Positions 53,556 through 64,000 of a stretch of 64,000 nucleotides of DNA are shown one piece after another (the stretch's first letter is position 1; each line of letters begins with the position of its first letter). This stretch comes from Adineta ricciae. Lineage: Eukaryota; Rotifera; Eurotatoria; Adinetida; Adinetidae. Both the position numbers and the translations under genes were made by a program. Where the stretch lies: contig CAJNOJ010000098.1 in the NCBI GenBank assembly GCA_905250025.1, positions 1-64,000 of the forward strand, given 5' to 3'. The notes beneath the pieces were generated by a model, which worked only from the letters and a program-made list of their open reading frames with translations, was not told the DNA's origin and made no database searches.

Positions 53556-54405
53556 GGTATGAATCTTGGTAGGATAGAGAGGTGTTAGCAGTATAAAGAA
53601 AAATCAAGGTAAGAATCGGTGAATGATGACAAAACGAACGGATATGTGTATTTATATATATATGTACATGTCTGTTGATCATTACCCTTTTGTACTGTTC
53701 GCTTCAATGACAAGAGATATGGACAAATCAAGAACGATACGCTTCATATATCTTCTTGATTTAAAATATTGATAGAAGATTTCGACTATTAACTTGTAAA
53801 TGATAGTATAAGCGTCGTGCGTATGCGAGCCTTTGATATATGAACTGATATTCTTCCTCCGTCGTAGAAGAGCATTGATACCTCCAATCAAAAAACTTAA
53901 TCTTGATATTCATCTTGAAAGAGATGAATGATTACTTGACGATTGAACACATTAGATTAGTGATCGTCAAGGCTATTTGCAAAGACTTTCTTGCGCGAAC
54001 ATATTCCTCTTCTGTTGTACAAAAGAACTAGTCGAACACGCTAAGAGCTGTTACCTAGACATGTCTATCTAATTAAAACAACACGAAATAAACAATATTC
54101 TATATTTCTCCAATCAGCCTGTTAAATTACTGACCTTGATATGCCGTATACTTGACTATATCATAACACCTTTAGACAAAACATAGTGAAGGTCGATACA
54201 TCAACATTATAGAAAAAAAACATTTTTCTAGATAACTATCAAGGTTGAACAAATCGATGTTATTTATTAACGAACATTCTGTCGGAAATGCTTTCAACCA
54301 AGTGTAATAAGATGATGGATAAAAATCATTGATCTATTTTTCATTGGTAAATATTAAAGCGAAGCCCCGCAAGTCAAATACATTTATTTATATCAAACAA
54401 GTATA
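53556..54405. other. Intergenic region
   Basis: About 850 bp between the unknown 122-aa gene and the 3' end of the TTLL gene. A TATA-rich tract lies at 53651-53665. Nothing else recognised. Confidence 0.4.
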
Positions 54406-57400
54406 TCAAGATTTAATCATTAATGTTACATGAGAATTTAATTGTTTTTGTTTTTGAAATTTTTCATCATTGGAATATCGATAAACAATAAATAACGCTT
54501 CTTTGCACATATCAACGAAGCGATAGCAACACTTCAGCTCAATATCAGACAATGGATTGTTGCCTTTCATGAACAACAATTCCCATGAACTAGTATGACA
54601 ATTGAATCGGACAAAATTTAGTGCATAGTAATGTAAACAACTTACTTATGTCGATTTTGACATGTTTCCCACATGCATTGTCCATGATTCGCCAGTAATC
54701 GTCGCTCAATTTTTGACAAATGACGATTCAACGGTAAATGTTGAGCCAGCTCATCGATGATACATATTTTTTTTATTATTTGTTGAACATTGATCCAAAC
54801 CATTTGAATAATGGATTCTCTTTTGTTTGCGTCTAATTCAACTAACCAAAACCGACCGATATCTGCTTTGTATTCAGCCCAATTTTCCGTGATCTATAGT
54901 GTGATTTATTAGTCAACATATACGTAGTTTTTTTTTAATGACAATTAACAAACCGTAATGCAAAGTCGATTGGTTTCTTGATCAGTTCTGTTTGGGTAAT
55001 GAATACGCAATTTATTCATTTCGTTGAAGATTAATTCACTTAGGCGACACAAATCATCGTTCGTCAAGTGATATTCCTAATAAGCGAACATTTAATGAAC
55101 AAGTAATGGAAACTTTGTTTTTTATACTTTTGTAATGTCAATTGTAGTGGGTGTAGTTTGATTGAGTGATTGCTGCTGCTGTAGATTCGCGTGTAGAATA
55201 GCTGATTGTGTCACCATTTGAGATTTATTATTTGATCTTCGAACTTTAGGTGAAGGTACTCGTTGTTCTTGTTCACGATATTCTGATGACGATGATGTTG
55301 TGTAGAACTTTTTCTCTGTGATTCGACTAGCAGAAACACCTGGCAGAGTTTGATGCGAATCTGATTCTGATCGACTGACACGTCCTGTTGAAACCAATGA
55401 ATTGGATCGTTTTTTCGTCTTCGGTGCTGCCGATGTTGTTCGAAGAATATCTGCTGGCGTTTGCGTTCCCACTCTTTTGCTAAATGTATCTTCTTTTAGA
55501 GAAGATTGTTGAGTTCGATTGGGAGATGGTGAAGATTCTCGCGGCTTTTCCTCTTCATCATCGCCAAAACCGTATGTAAACGTAGTCAATGACGATGCAC
55601 GATACAATCCCGCAGACTTAATTGATGCCTGAAACAACGTTTCTCTCACACAGACTGTTTTGTATAAAAAAAAAGCTTACTGGTCGTTTAGTCGTTTCTA
55701 ACTGTTCGATTTTTTGTATTAACTCTCGTTCATCATACTGTTGAGTATAGTTCACATATCTGGATAGATTATATGGAGTAGGAGATAAAATATGAAAACA
55801 CTTGGATAATGTATGCATTAGTCCATTCATACGTTTGTCATCATCAACTGGAAACAAACGAACGAAACCACCACAATGATGACTCTCGAATATGTCTCGT
55901 GCTCTTTCTCGGCGAAGAAGAAATAATATTTCTTTCTATGGACAAAGAAGAATTAGACTTAATAATCGGAATAAGAAATAATCCATCATACCAATTGTTC
56001 TACTTGATCTCGTTGAGTATTGAATGGTTTTCCTATACTTAAATACAATCGACGTTGTGCTTCAACTTTCTCGATTGCATCACTCTTTTCGCGATCGGAT
56101 ACTTGAAAGTGAAGTAAATTCAGTGTATCACATAGTAATTTCATTTTAATGTCAAATTCAATTTGTTCACTTGTGTCAAAACTTGGACAACGATTGACCT
56201 TAAATTAGACAATAGTAATCACCGCGATGAACTCTTTCATCGAAAAAAAAGTATTACCTCAATAATCCAAGGTTTGAGATTCTTATCAATCAAAATATCG
56301 AAACCAAGCAATTCAAAACAGACACTTTCGCTTGTTGGCAAAGCTGCTGGACGACACGTTCGATATGCAGATGACATATGTGGTTCAGCAAGAAAGATTG
56401 TTTTAGTAATAATATTCTTAAAGAAAACCGAGAAAAACTATTGTTTTACTTGACTGTTTGAATATTTACTTTGATTTCAGTCCATAATTTTTCAACATCA
56501 TGATTATCCCGTTTTAAATAATCGAATAACTGTTGCAATGATCTTCTTTTACTACTGTCGAGATCTAAATCATCCGGATTCTTCTTAGTTATCGAATAAT
56601 TTGTTAAATGCATTGCATAATCCAACTAAAATAAATTCAATTTTGTCAATGGTCTATTCGCTTCTCAAAGAAAAAACGTACAACGTTTATTGGAGTCGGT
56701 AATTGATATTTTTTCGAACTTAGTCGAACAAGACCGTTGTTGAAAATAAAAACACGTAATGGATCACAAGATGTTATCAGGGCATAAATACGTAGATCTT
56801 GAAGGAGAAACTATTGCAAGAGTTTTGATATTGAGAAATATCTTACCAAATTTGAAACCATCGAGGAGATACGGTTCTCGTATATATTCTTGAATTATGT
56901 AATTATCTAATTTCTTCACCTGTTTGTAATTACAATGAATTGCGATTCTAAAAATGCCGATCGTCTTAAAAAAAACAGGTTTTTGTATGTGAATTACCCG
57001 TGTCCCATTGCCGTATTATTAGGTTTCATAATATAAGTTGCTGAATCTTTGTGTGGTCGATTGGTCGCATATGAATACCAGAGATTGTAATCATTGGGTA
57101 GAGTCCATGTTTTTGGGGCGAAATTATATTCTTTTGGAAGAAAACTTCGTATTCTACTCGAAGAAAAAGTACAAGTTTATCCGCAGTAGGATTGACTTAC
57201 TGATCATAGTTTTTCGCTAATAAATCCTTTCGCGAGATTTCATTCATAGTTGGAAAATGATTCACTTTCTGATAAGGTTTGAGTGCAGAGACAATATCCA
57301 TCGAGATTAATGTATCATTCCATAAAAGATTACAAGTAAAATCAGAAGCTGGGGTAATGTAAAAACCTGCGACATCCATTGCTTCACAAACTAAAATAAC

Positions 57401-59033
57401 AAGAACATGAAGGTCATTCTCGAACAAGAATATACATTTGTTATTAGAAAAACGAATAGAACTTCCCAAAGGTCACCACATCATTTCACATGTCCACAGT
57501 TATTTTATTTATATTCCATTAATTCAAGGTATATTTTTTGCACCTTTATCAATTGTACATATATAAACAAAACAACTGTTTATTTCAATAAACTCGTATA
57601 CAAGTCAGCCTCTTTCGAGAAAAAAAACATTTTCTAGAACCAATTACACCCGCGCATCATACGTCCTCGCTCGTTGTATATAAATAGACACGTACCCTGG
57701 AGCTGTCACATCGTTAGTTTTCTCAGCAACATGGCAATCCATAACAAATGTCCACTACTCAGAGCTATATTTGGCTGTGGAAGTTCATCCCAGCACGACT
57801 ATCTAAGTCAGTCAGTAGATGTACCGTCGACGGAATTCCTGGAATATGACATGCAGACAATTCCACTGAATCCACCTTCGCAACGATTGAGGACTCGATA
57901 TGTTGAATATTACATTCCGACACTGGAAATTATTCGAACGGCACGTGAATTATCATCAACACAATTTTTTTAACGTATTTAGAAAAAGAACTTCTTTTTT
58001 TTCTAAGATGACAGTCTTTTATTATTATTATTATTATTATTTCAGCTAAGTCAGAGGAAATTGACTTACTCAAACGAAATTTTGTACCGGTTACATTTGC
58101 ATGAAGGCCTTGTTTTTTTCTTCGTTTGTATGGTAATCTTTTTCTATCAATAAATTGTTGTTCTTCTTTTTCTCGTAACTTTTGTTCACGTAAGAATTTC
58201 ACCATATATTGAAACGCTTGGAAAGATGTGTGAATTGAACGAATATCGAATTCATTCTTATCGATACCCAGTTTATTTCCCAATCGTAATAGATCAGATC
58301 GTTTACGAAGAGTTACTAAAGAGGCGTGAACAGCAATTTGAAGTATATGATCATTAGGTGTACGAATTAGTTGATTGATCGCTTGTACATAAGATATTAA
58401 TGGTTGAGATTCGGTAGATCGTTCCAACGGACGAGGATTTCGAACATGTTCAGAAGCTTCACGCCAAATACGTACAAGTTGAGCCATGCTCACATCAGTT
58501 GATACAGCTTCATAAACAATTGTCATGAGATCAAATAGATGTGCACGATTCAGGGCGGATCGGTCAGCACTTGTTAATTTTTTATATGCATCTAATCTGA
58601 TCACTGGTAAACCGTTGCTTGTCACAGGTGATTTCGCTCGTCGGTCGTCTTTTCGATGAGATATTTCTGTTTTACTTTTCATTATATCATGGCAAACACG
58701 AACTAGATGTTCAATTCCAAGTGATTGTAATCGCAATCGATTTACTTCATCATTATCGTCGTCGCTACCATCATTTGCACGGTATTTCCATCGCCCATCG
58801 ATAACCATTGATTTCAATGAAGTTGTACTTGATGTGTAATTTCGAGATGGGTTCATCGGTTGATGAGAAACTAATTTTCTTATAGTTCGATTATTATTAT
58901 CTTCATCATCTTGTCGAGAAGATAATTGGTGCGATGTTCGAGTGGGAGTTGGTGATCGCATTCCTAATTCACTCAATGTTCGATAATTATCGACATTCAA
59001 CGCTGATTGACGACTCTTTGGCGAACGAAGCAT
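54406..59033 (-). CDS. Tubulin tyrosine ligase-like enzyme (TTLL6/7/13-type polyglutamylase)
   Basis: Long multi-exon gene. Exon 1 (58070-59033, from [20 protein letters not shown]) encodes a ~320-aa N-terminal extension with charged helical stretches. After a 679-nt intron the TTL domain follows: [51 protein letters not shown] (nucleotide-binding lysine region), [51 protein letters not shown] and [20 protein letters not shown] then EVNRCPSF (Mg/ATP-binding E and N). A disordered Ser/Thr-rich region (55122-55620) and a helical tail ending VTLMIKS complete it. TTLL enzymes add glutamates to tubulin tails in cilia and axonemes. The usual KPxxGxQGxGI has MGHG in place of QGxG. CFAP36, another ciliary gene, is the upstream neighbour. 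Confidence 0.85.
57673..57690 (+). promoter_or_regulatory. TATA-box-like element of the intron-nested gene
   Basis: GTATATAAATAGA lies about 50 bases upstream of the ATG at 57731, inside a TTLL intron and on the opposite strand to TTLL. Spacing fits a TATA promoter with a short 5' UTR. Confidence 0.4.
57731..57973 (+). CDS. Small gene nested in a TTLL intron, unknown function
   Basis: ORF of 80 aa starting [20 protein letters not shown] and continuing with [20 protein letters not shown] and [17 protein letters not shown]. It lies wholly within the 679-nt first intron of TTLL (57391-58069) and runs antisense to it. A TATA-like element precedes it, and the protein-like sequence is free of the low-complexity bias seen in spurious ORFs here. 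No family recognised. An unusually long intron for this region supports its holding a second gene. Confidence 0.45.
   Translation: MAIHNKCPLLRAIFGCGSSSQHDYLSQSVDVPSTEFLEYDMQTIPLNPPSQRLRTRYVEYYIPTLEIIRTARELSSTQFF
58019..58041. repeat. (ATT)n microsatellite
   Basis: About seven tandem TTA/ATT triplets inside the first TTLL intron. Confidence 0.8.
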
Positions 59034-59317
59034 ACTTTTTCGTATTTCTCAATAGATATAACACTGTTAAATTATCTTTCAAACTACCATTTGATATTAA
59101 GAAATGCTAGGTAACCAACCTCACGTAAATATGTGAACCAATGTAAATGGTAATAGATGTCGCCAGTGAGAGCTGTGTTGAAATGATAACTGTCACAGTT
59201 TCATAGAATTTGTAAGACTGGTATGAATTTAATATGTAGTTTTATTTGAGAAAGAATGAGAACGATTTTCACTGTTATTATGATAAATGAAGCAGAGGAA
59301 GAAGAAGAAAAAGAAAT

Positions 59318-60301
59318 TTATTGTTTATCAACAACCTCTCGTCGAAGTTTTGCAGCCATTGCTCTTCGTTTTTCTAACTCATCGTTGGATATCTGTTGCT
59401 CCTTTTCCATTGCTTTTCTCGCCACATTCGCCGCTGATTGAGGTCGAGCATCGATTGTTTCATTTTCCAATTCTCGTGCACGTTCATGCCGTTGCTTACT
59501 AATGATTAAGTCACGTTGTTGTTTGAGAAAATTTTGTCGTGAAGACACCATAGATGCCGTTGTCTCATCATTGGCTGTACTAATGGTTAATTCACGTAGT
59601 TTTTCACGTAGAATATCCTCAGGGACAGAATCGATTGTCTCTGGCTCCTTCATTATCTAAAGAAGATAGATATGACATTCAATCCGTTGAAAACATCAAT
59701 GAGTTACTTTAGACTCGCGCACTTCTCGTTGTCGACCGCCGGGTTGAACTTCAACATTGTCCCGTTGTTTTGAATTTGGTAAAACAGTCGATGCTGGACT
59801 TGCAGTTGTTGTTTTTGTTGCTGGTCTATTCGCTGCCGAAGTTGCTTGTAGAACTAATTGTAAAACTCGGTCATCGTTTGCATCCGATGGTTTTAAAATT
59901 CCGTGTTCTAACTGAAGATTGACCAGTGCTTGTAATTGAAGAATTAAATTTTTCCGTTTCATCATTTCTGTAAATAATTCAAAATCATCCGCAGAATACA
60001 ATTGTTCATAAGACTCATTCATTGCTACGGATGAATTTCTTTGATAAATATTTTTCAGAGCATTCTTCTCGAGATTAAAATCATCACTAAGACTTGTTAA
60101 CAATGAATCGACTAATCTTTGGTATTGCCTATAGATACTCTTTTGTTCAGTGAGCAACGATGATGATGGATGATTATCATCCTCATAATCAAAACAAGCG
60201 CAATGTGTATCGATAAATGTTTGAACTGGTGCTAACCATATTGATGAATGAACAAAATCATGAATGAGATCATTAATCCAACTTTCGTCCCCCGAAGCCA
60301 T
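59318..60301 (-). CDS. CFAP36: Cilia- and flagella-associated protein 36 (BART-like domain)
   Basis: Exons 59708-60301 and 59318-59656 join across a 51-nt intron to 310 aa (human CFAP36 is 342 aa). The N-terminal BART-like domain reads SWINDLIHDFVHSSIWLAPV, then QTFIDTHCACFDYEDD, YRQYQRLVDSLLTSLSDDFN and DDFELFTEMMKRKNLILQLQ. A Thr/Pro/Ala linker follows, and the C-terminus is a coiled coil ending DELEKRRAMAAKLRREVVDK, the family signature. BART domains bind ARL2/ARL3-type GTPases. The ATG at 60301 gives MASGDESW, the best start. It is divergent from the filamin-repeat gene and lies 284 bp from the TTLL start, suggesting a ciliary pair. Confidence 0.85.
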
Positions 60302-60801
60302 TTTGTAAATAAATCTGTGTTTTACTTTTATTTTTCTACTACCATAGACTGTGAGCATCGGTTGGAAACAACACCTGTTATCTCATGAACGCGTTTTCTC
60401 AAATAATTAGCGGCATCTATTTGGAAATGTTAAAATCGACAATTCAAATTGCGGCATGAAACGATTACAGTTAACTCGCACGAAAAGACATCACTGGCTC
60501 TTCCTTAAGATCAATTGAGTGGACAAATAAATGAAAATAAAGCTCACGATTCGATTCCATGTGGAAAACTGTATGGTTTTAGATTTATTCAGTAGCTGTT
60601 CCTGATGTCTGACAGTATAACTTTCTCATATCCTTGAAGAAGAAAAAAGAAAGCACTAATCTGTTTGATTGTCTAGTGACATCTTTTGAATTCGAGCTTT
60701 ACGAAGATTTATTCTAATCGAATTATATATAAATCGAACGAACTAACTTTGTAAAGAAGAAAGAAACGTGCTTGTTGCTTGTGTTGCACATTTTATTTGT
60801 T
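60302..60801. promoter_or_regulatory. Divergent promoter region, CFAP36 / filamin-repeat gene
   Basis: 500 bp between two opposite start codons. No coding exon seen. An AATTATATATAAATCG tract near 60720-60735 could be a TATA element for the plus-strand gene. Confidence 0.45.
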
Positions 60802-63318
60802 ATGCTATCAAAGGTTCATCGATTTATTAATACTAATCATGATCATTCTTACACGACTAATAATCGATTAACCTCATCACTTGATCGCATAGATCATATC
60901 ACAAGTTCTGACGATGAAAACAATGGTATGTTCAAACGATTTGATCTGTAGGAAAAATTTTTCTTCTGTAATTCAAATAGTTTATACTCAAACTCTACTG
61001 TATATCGTTCATGTTGACGAGATTGAATCGACAACAGTCGATGGACAACAGTCAAATAAACCTATACGAAAAGTGTCGAAACGAACAACGGCTAGTTTTA
61101 ATGAGCAACAGGAACAGCAGCAACAACGACATTTTCATACACCAAAATTGCCACCGTCAACACCACCATCATTTAGTTTTTCCAATCCATTTCGACGTTT
61201 AAATAGTTAGTAGTTCTAATTCATTGTTTCTTGTCATTATACAATTTTTCTTTGAAGATTTATTAAAAGCTGCTGATAAATCGACACAAAGTACATCGAC
61301 ACCGAACTTGAATGGTAAACTATTCGTGAACAATTTCACTGGTAATTCTTAATACGTCTTTGACCTTTAGTGACGCCATTGAGTTCATCGACGACGAAAA
61401 AGTCGTCGCTAAACAGTCAACTTCGTTCACAAAATCAACGAAGTACTGAACGATTTCCTCCACCACCACCAGAATTTTTCGCGGATCATTCGATGCCCAC
61501 GAAAAACAAACAAATGATTATTCGCGCTAGTGGTCCTGGCCTAAAAGATGGATATGTTGATGATCACTGTAAGTGCATTTTGGTTTCTAATATGCGCTAA
61601 ACAATTCGTTGTAATCGAAAGGCCATTTCGATTTGAATGCACGCGACGCTGAGTTACAAAAACTCGTCATTGCAATTGATGGTCCATCGAAAGCTGATAT
61701 TCAAATTCAAATTGTCGAAACGGGAATCTATCGGGTGTACTATAAGTGTCAATTGCCTGGTATAGTAATACTCATCGATATAAACGAATTCTTTTCTTGT
61801 CTTTAGGTAATTATCATCTTTCGTTAACATACGATGGTCACCATATCGATAGATCACCTTATCATCTAATCTTACATACACGGCCATCTCAAGAACAAAT
61901 CGTTCCGCCTGCTAATACTCCAGTACGTGCAAAAATTGAACCTGCTGAATTTTGTGTAAGACGAATGAATAGTTTTAGAACGTCTCGAGTCGTTTTTCAA
62001 AATCTTTAGGTAAATACTCCATGTATAGTCAATATTTATCCCGAAGTAGCTTGCAATGTCTTTCAAGCTTATGTACAAGCACCACAGGGAAATATTAATT
62101 TACCCATTATAGTCCATAAATCAGCAAAAACAGGTACGGTCGATCGAATATCAGAACGAAGAAGAGAACAACAAAAGCTTACATTTTATTTCGTTATTTA
62201 GAACGTTACGAAGTCTATTTTATCCCAAAGACTTGTGGTAATCATTGGCTAAACGTCAATCTCAATCATACACCAATTGTCGACAATCCTTATCGACTAG
62301 TAGTTCAATCGTGTGCTACTAAGAAGTCAATGCTGAACAGTAAAGAAGAACTTTTCCATGCCTACACAGGTGAGAATCACTGTGTGGTTAAGGTGTTGGA
62401 TTAGAAATCTAATGGGATCTTCCTATGTAGGTTCGCATCCTACTTGTGGCGCTTGATTTTCTCCCATTCTGTTCTGAGCTTGCATAGAAAATGGAAAGAA
62501 GAAAGAGCATGGGCACAGAATGTTCTGTAAATGCAACTTATTTTTATTTAGGTGAATTGAGTCAATTTTTCGTATCGAAATCACCCTCATCGAAAACCGG
62601 ACCATTTTCTGTGGGCATCAGTGGACCATCAACAGTTTTTCTCGATGCAAATGAAACTGAATATGGCTATGAGGTAACAGATATTCTCCTCGGAAAATAA
62701 GCAGCTTATTGTTCATTTAGTTTCATTACAAACCGATTCGATCCGGGAAATATTTAATTGCGATGAAAACTGCTGGTAATCATATTCAAGGAAGTCCATT
62801 CCTTTGCCGTGTTTATGGTAATTAGCATAAAAAAATCATGATACTTCTCCCTGAAAACTATCCTTTTAGATAAGGCCAATGATACTCTACTAGCAAGTCC
62901 TTCGAGATTACATCAAAGTACTACTCCGACTGAACTCGAGATTATTCGTTCGTCAATGACTGGTAAAGCTTCTCAAATATGTGTTTTTGGTGCAGGTTTA
63001 TACGAAGCCAAAAAGCAACACAAAGCAACGTTTAAAATCGATGCAAGTCAAGCAGGTTAAACTGAAAGAAAAACGGCAGCATTTCATTCCTCGTTAACAA
63101 CGTTTTATTTAGGTCCAGGTTTACTTTCAGTTGGCCTATACTCACCGCTCGGAGTATGCGAACGTCTTGTAATTAAACGTATTATTCCATCGTCACCTGG
63201 TTTTATTTATAAAGTTTCTTATCGAGTGCGAACACGTGGTCAATACATGTTAACAATTGTTTATGGAGCCGATATGGAACATGTGCCTGGTAGTCCTTAC
63301 CTTGTTCTCGTTGAGTAA
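60802..63318 (+). CDS. Filamin-type Ig-repeat protein
   Basis: About nine or ten short exons from MLSKVHRFINTNHDHSYTTN (60802) to the TAA at 63316-63318. The first third is a disordered Ser/Thr/Gln/Pro region (PPSTPPSFSFSNPFRRLNS; ERFPPPPPEFFADH). About four filamin/ABP280 Ig-like repeats follow. The first begins IIRASGPGLKDGYVDDH, with IDGPSKADIQIQIVETGIYR and YHLSLTYDGHHIDRSPYHL. Later ones show GPFSVGISGPSTVFLDANET, KYLIAMKTAGNHIQGSPFLC, GPGLLSVGLYSPLGVC and the final YMLTIVYGADMEHVPGSPYL. Filamin repeats are scaffolds that bind receptors and cytoskeletal partners. The actin-binding CH domains of true filamins are absent, so this is a filamin-repeat scaffold. One intron (62370-62551) carries a tRNA-Ser-like sequence. 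Confidence 0.75.
62370..62451 (+). tRNA. tRNA-Ser(AGA)-like sequence in an intron, acceptor stem imperfect
   Basis: An 82-nt class II tRNA shape: D-loop region GTGGTTAAGG, anticodon stem-loop TTGGA-TTAGAAA-TCTAA with anticodon AGA at 62403-62405, a long variable arm (TGGGATCTTCCTAT), a perfect T stem GTAGG-TTCGCAT-CCTAC, and a 3' acceptor strand TTGTGGC plus G. The 5' strand GTGAGAA pairs with it at only five of seven positions. That strand is also the splice donor (ACAG|GTGAGAA) of the host intron, so the tRNA begins exactly at the intron's first base. It may be a decayed or newly inserted tRNA whose 5' end was replaced by exon-flanking sequence. Confidence 0.6.
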
Positions 63319-63657
63319 AACGAATTTCAAACGATGCATTTCACGTTCTTATTGTTATTTTGTTGTTTTTATGTGCATTAAATGTGACTTATTTGTTTTT
63401 CATTTGAACGTTCTTTCGATTGTAATGAAACAGTGTGCGTGCGTGTGAATTGCAAAAAACATGAAAAAGATTGATGCAGAATAAATGAAAAAGTGAATGA
63501 AAACAGGATTCGTCGCTTTTAATAGATGACTCTTGAGAACAAACACAAAAAGAAATATTTCTCATGTTTTCAGTTGTTAAGTTTCACTAACAACAGTTTT
63601 GTGTTAAGTCAACGAATTTGAATAGCAAACAAAATTCATTCTCTAGAACCAATTTCA
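63319..63657. other. Intergenic region
   Basis: 339 bp between two plus-strand genes. An AATAAATG tract near 63481 may be the polyadenylation signal of the filamin-repeat gene. No coding exon seen. Confidence 0.4.
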
Positions 63658-63972
63658 ATGAGTAACTACAATCCAAAAACTCCGATGCAAACAGCAAGAC
63701 CAAAAAATGAACATTTCTATACAAAATTTCAAGTTCATTATGCAGGTGACATCCATGAAATCGTTTTGAAGACTAATCAAGAACCAACATGTGGTGATCT
63801 AGCAAAAGCTTTACAGCAAACATATCGTGTTCCAATGGATAAACAAATGGTGTACTATCGTGGCCAGCCACTTCATCATCATAGTCCTAGTGGTTATGAA
63901 CGTCCTCTAGCAAGATATGGCATGTTTTCGGGAAATTTAATTCGCTTGGTTGGTAAACGCGGATTGATTTAA
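63658..63972 (+). CDS. Small ubiquitin-like-domain protein
   Basis: 104-aa single-exon ORF, MSNYNPKTPMQTARPKNEHF to VGKRGLI. After a ~20-residue polar leader the rest has a ubiquitin-like pattern: FQVHYAGDIHEIVLKTNQEP, GDLAKALQQTYRVPMDKQMV, YYRGQPLHHH and FSGNLIRLVGK, with the hydrophobic beta-grasp spacing. The C-terminal di-Gly needed for conjugation is absent, so it would act as a binding module, as in BAG-type proteins. It stops before a BAG helix bundle could follow. Distant similarity is judged by eye. Confidence 0.6.
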   Translation: MSNYNPKTPMQTARPKNEHFYTKFQVHYAGDIHEIVLKTNQEPTCGDLAKALQQTYRVPMDKQMVYYRGQPLHHHSPSGYERPLARYGMFSGNLIRLVGKRGLI

Positions 63973-64000
63973 GCGAATGAATACGTATTTTTATTCAGAC

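Noticed and set aside
57930..58069. Extension of TTLL exon 1 to 57930
   Set aside because: A good donor (GTAAGTC) ends the exon at 58070, and the extension runs into an (ATT)n tract and low-complexity residues.

Overview
This window looks like nuclear DNA of a bdelloid rotifer. The grounds are AT-rich sequence, very short spliceosomal introns (mostly 42-60 nt, GT-AG), clear animal orthologues (RPL31, SKP1, RFWD3, LMBRD2, CFAP36, VAMP, a TTLL enzyme, a filamin-repeat protein), and families known to be expanded in bdelloids: ADP-ribosyltransferases, Kelch proteins, F-box/LRR proteins and LDLa/EGF 7TM receptors. Bacterial-looking material is also present. The species assignment is inference from content, not from a marker gene.

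Region 1 (1-2.4 kb) is a non-autonomous hAT-type transposon, 122-1679, with an exact 15-bp TIR, an 8-bp target duplication and TACCG subterminal arrays. It lies beside the orphan terminus of a second hAT family. Region 2 (2.4-16.1 kb) is the most striking part. Three large genes in a row encode proteins that use NAD+ in their families: a double-domain ADP-ribosyltransferase, an intronless 2,201-aa SIR2-NACHT STAND protein, and an ARM-TIR-SAM protein that keeps the TIR glutamate. A frame-broken gene of unknown function sits between the last two. A decayed bacterial-type M23 peptidase gene follows at 16.4 kb.

Region 3 (17-20.3 kb) holds three tandem SKP1 genes: one canonical, one with a changed C-terminus and one pseudogene. 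Region 4 (20.7-26.6 kb) holds RFWD3 (-), a DHHC palmitoyltransferase (+) and RPL31 (+). Region 5 (27-40.3 kb) holds a death-domain gene, a six-repeat Kelch gene, a 370-bp inverted-repeat element, a transposase-like fragment, a second hAT MITE (35203-36290) and an F-box/LRR gene whose LRR exons and introns form an exact 141-bp tandem array. Gene density is low here.

Region 6 (40.8-48 kb) holds an LDLa/EGF 7TM receptor in two broken halves, an unknown 248-aa protein, an IRG-like GTPase remnant and an RBR ubiquitin ligase. Region 7 (48.5-64 kb) is dense with conserved genes: VAMP, LMBRD2 and RPP25-like (41 nt apart), TTLL (with a small gene inside its first intron), CFAP36, a filamin-repeat gene carrying a tRNA-Ser-like sequence at a splice donor, and a ubiquitin-like protein.

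Two themes recur. One is innate-immunity-type signalling (ART, SIR2-NACHT, TIR, death domain, IRG). The other is ubiquitin ligation (SKP1 copies, F-box/LRR, RBR, RFWD3). Exon boundaries were read by eye from splice motifs and frame continuity, and no database search was run.
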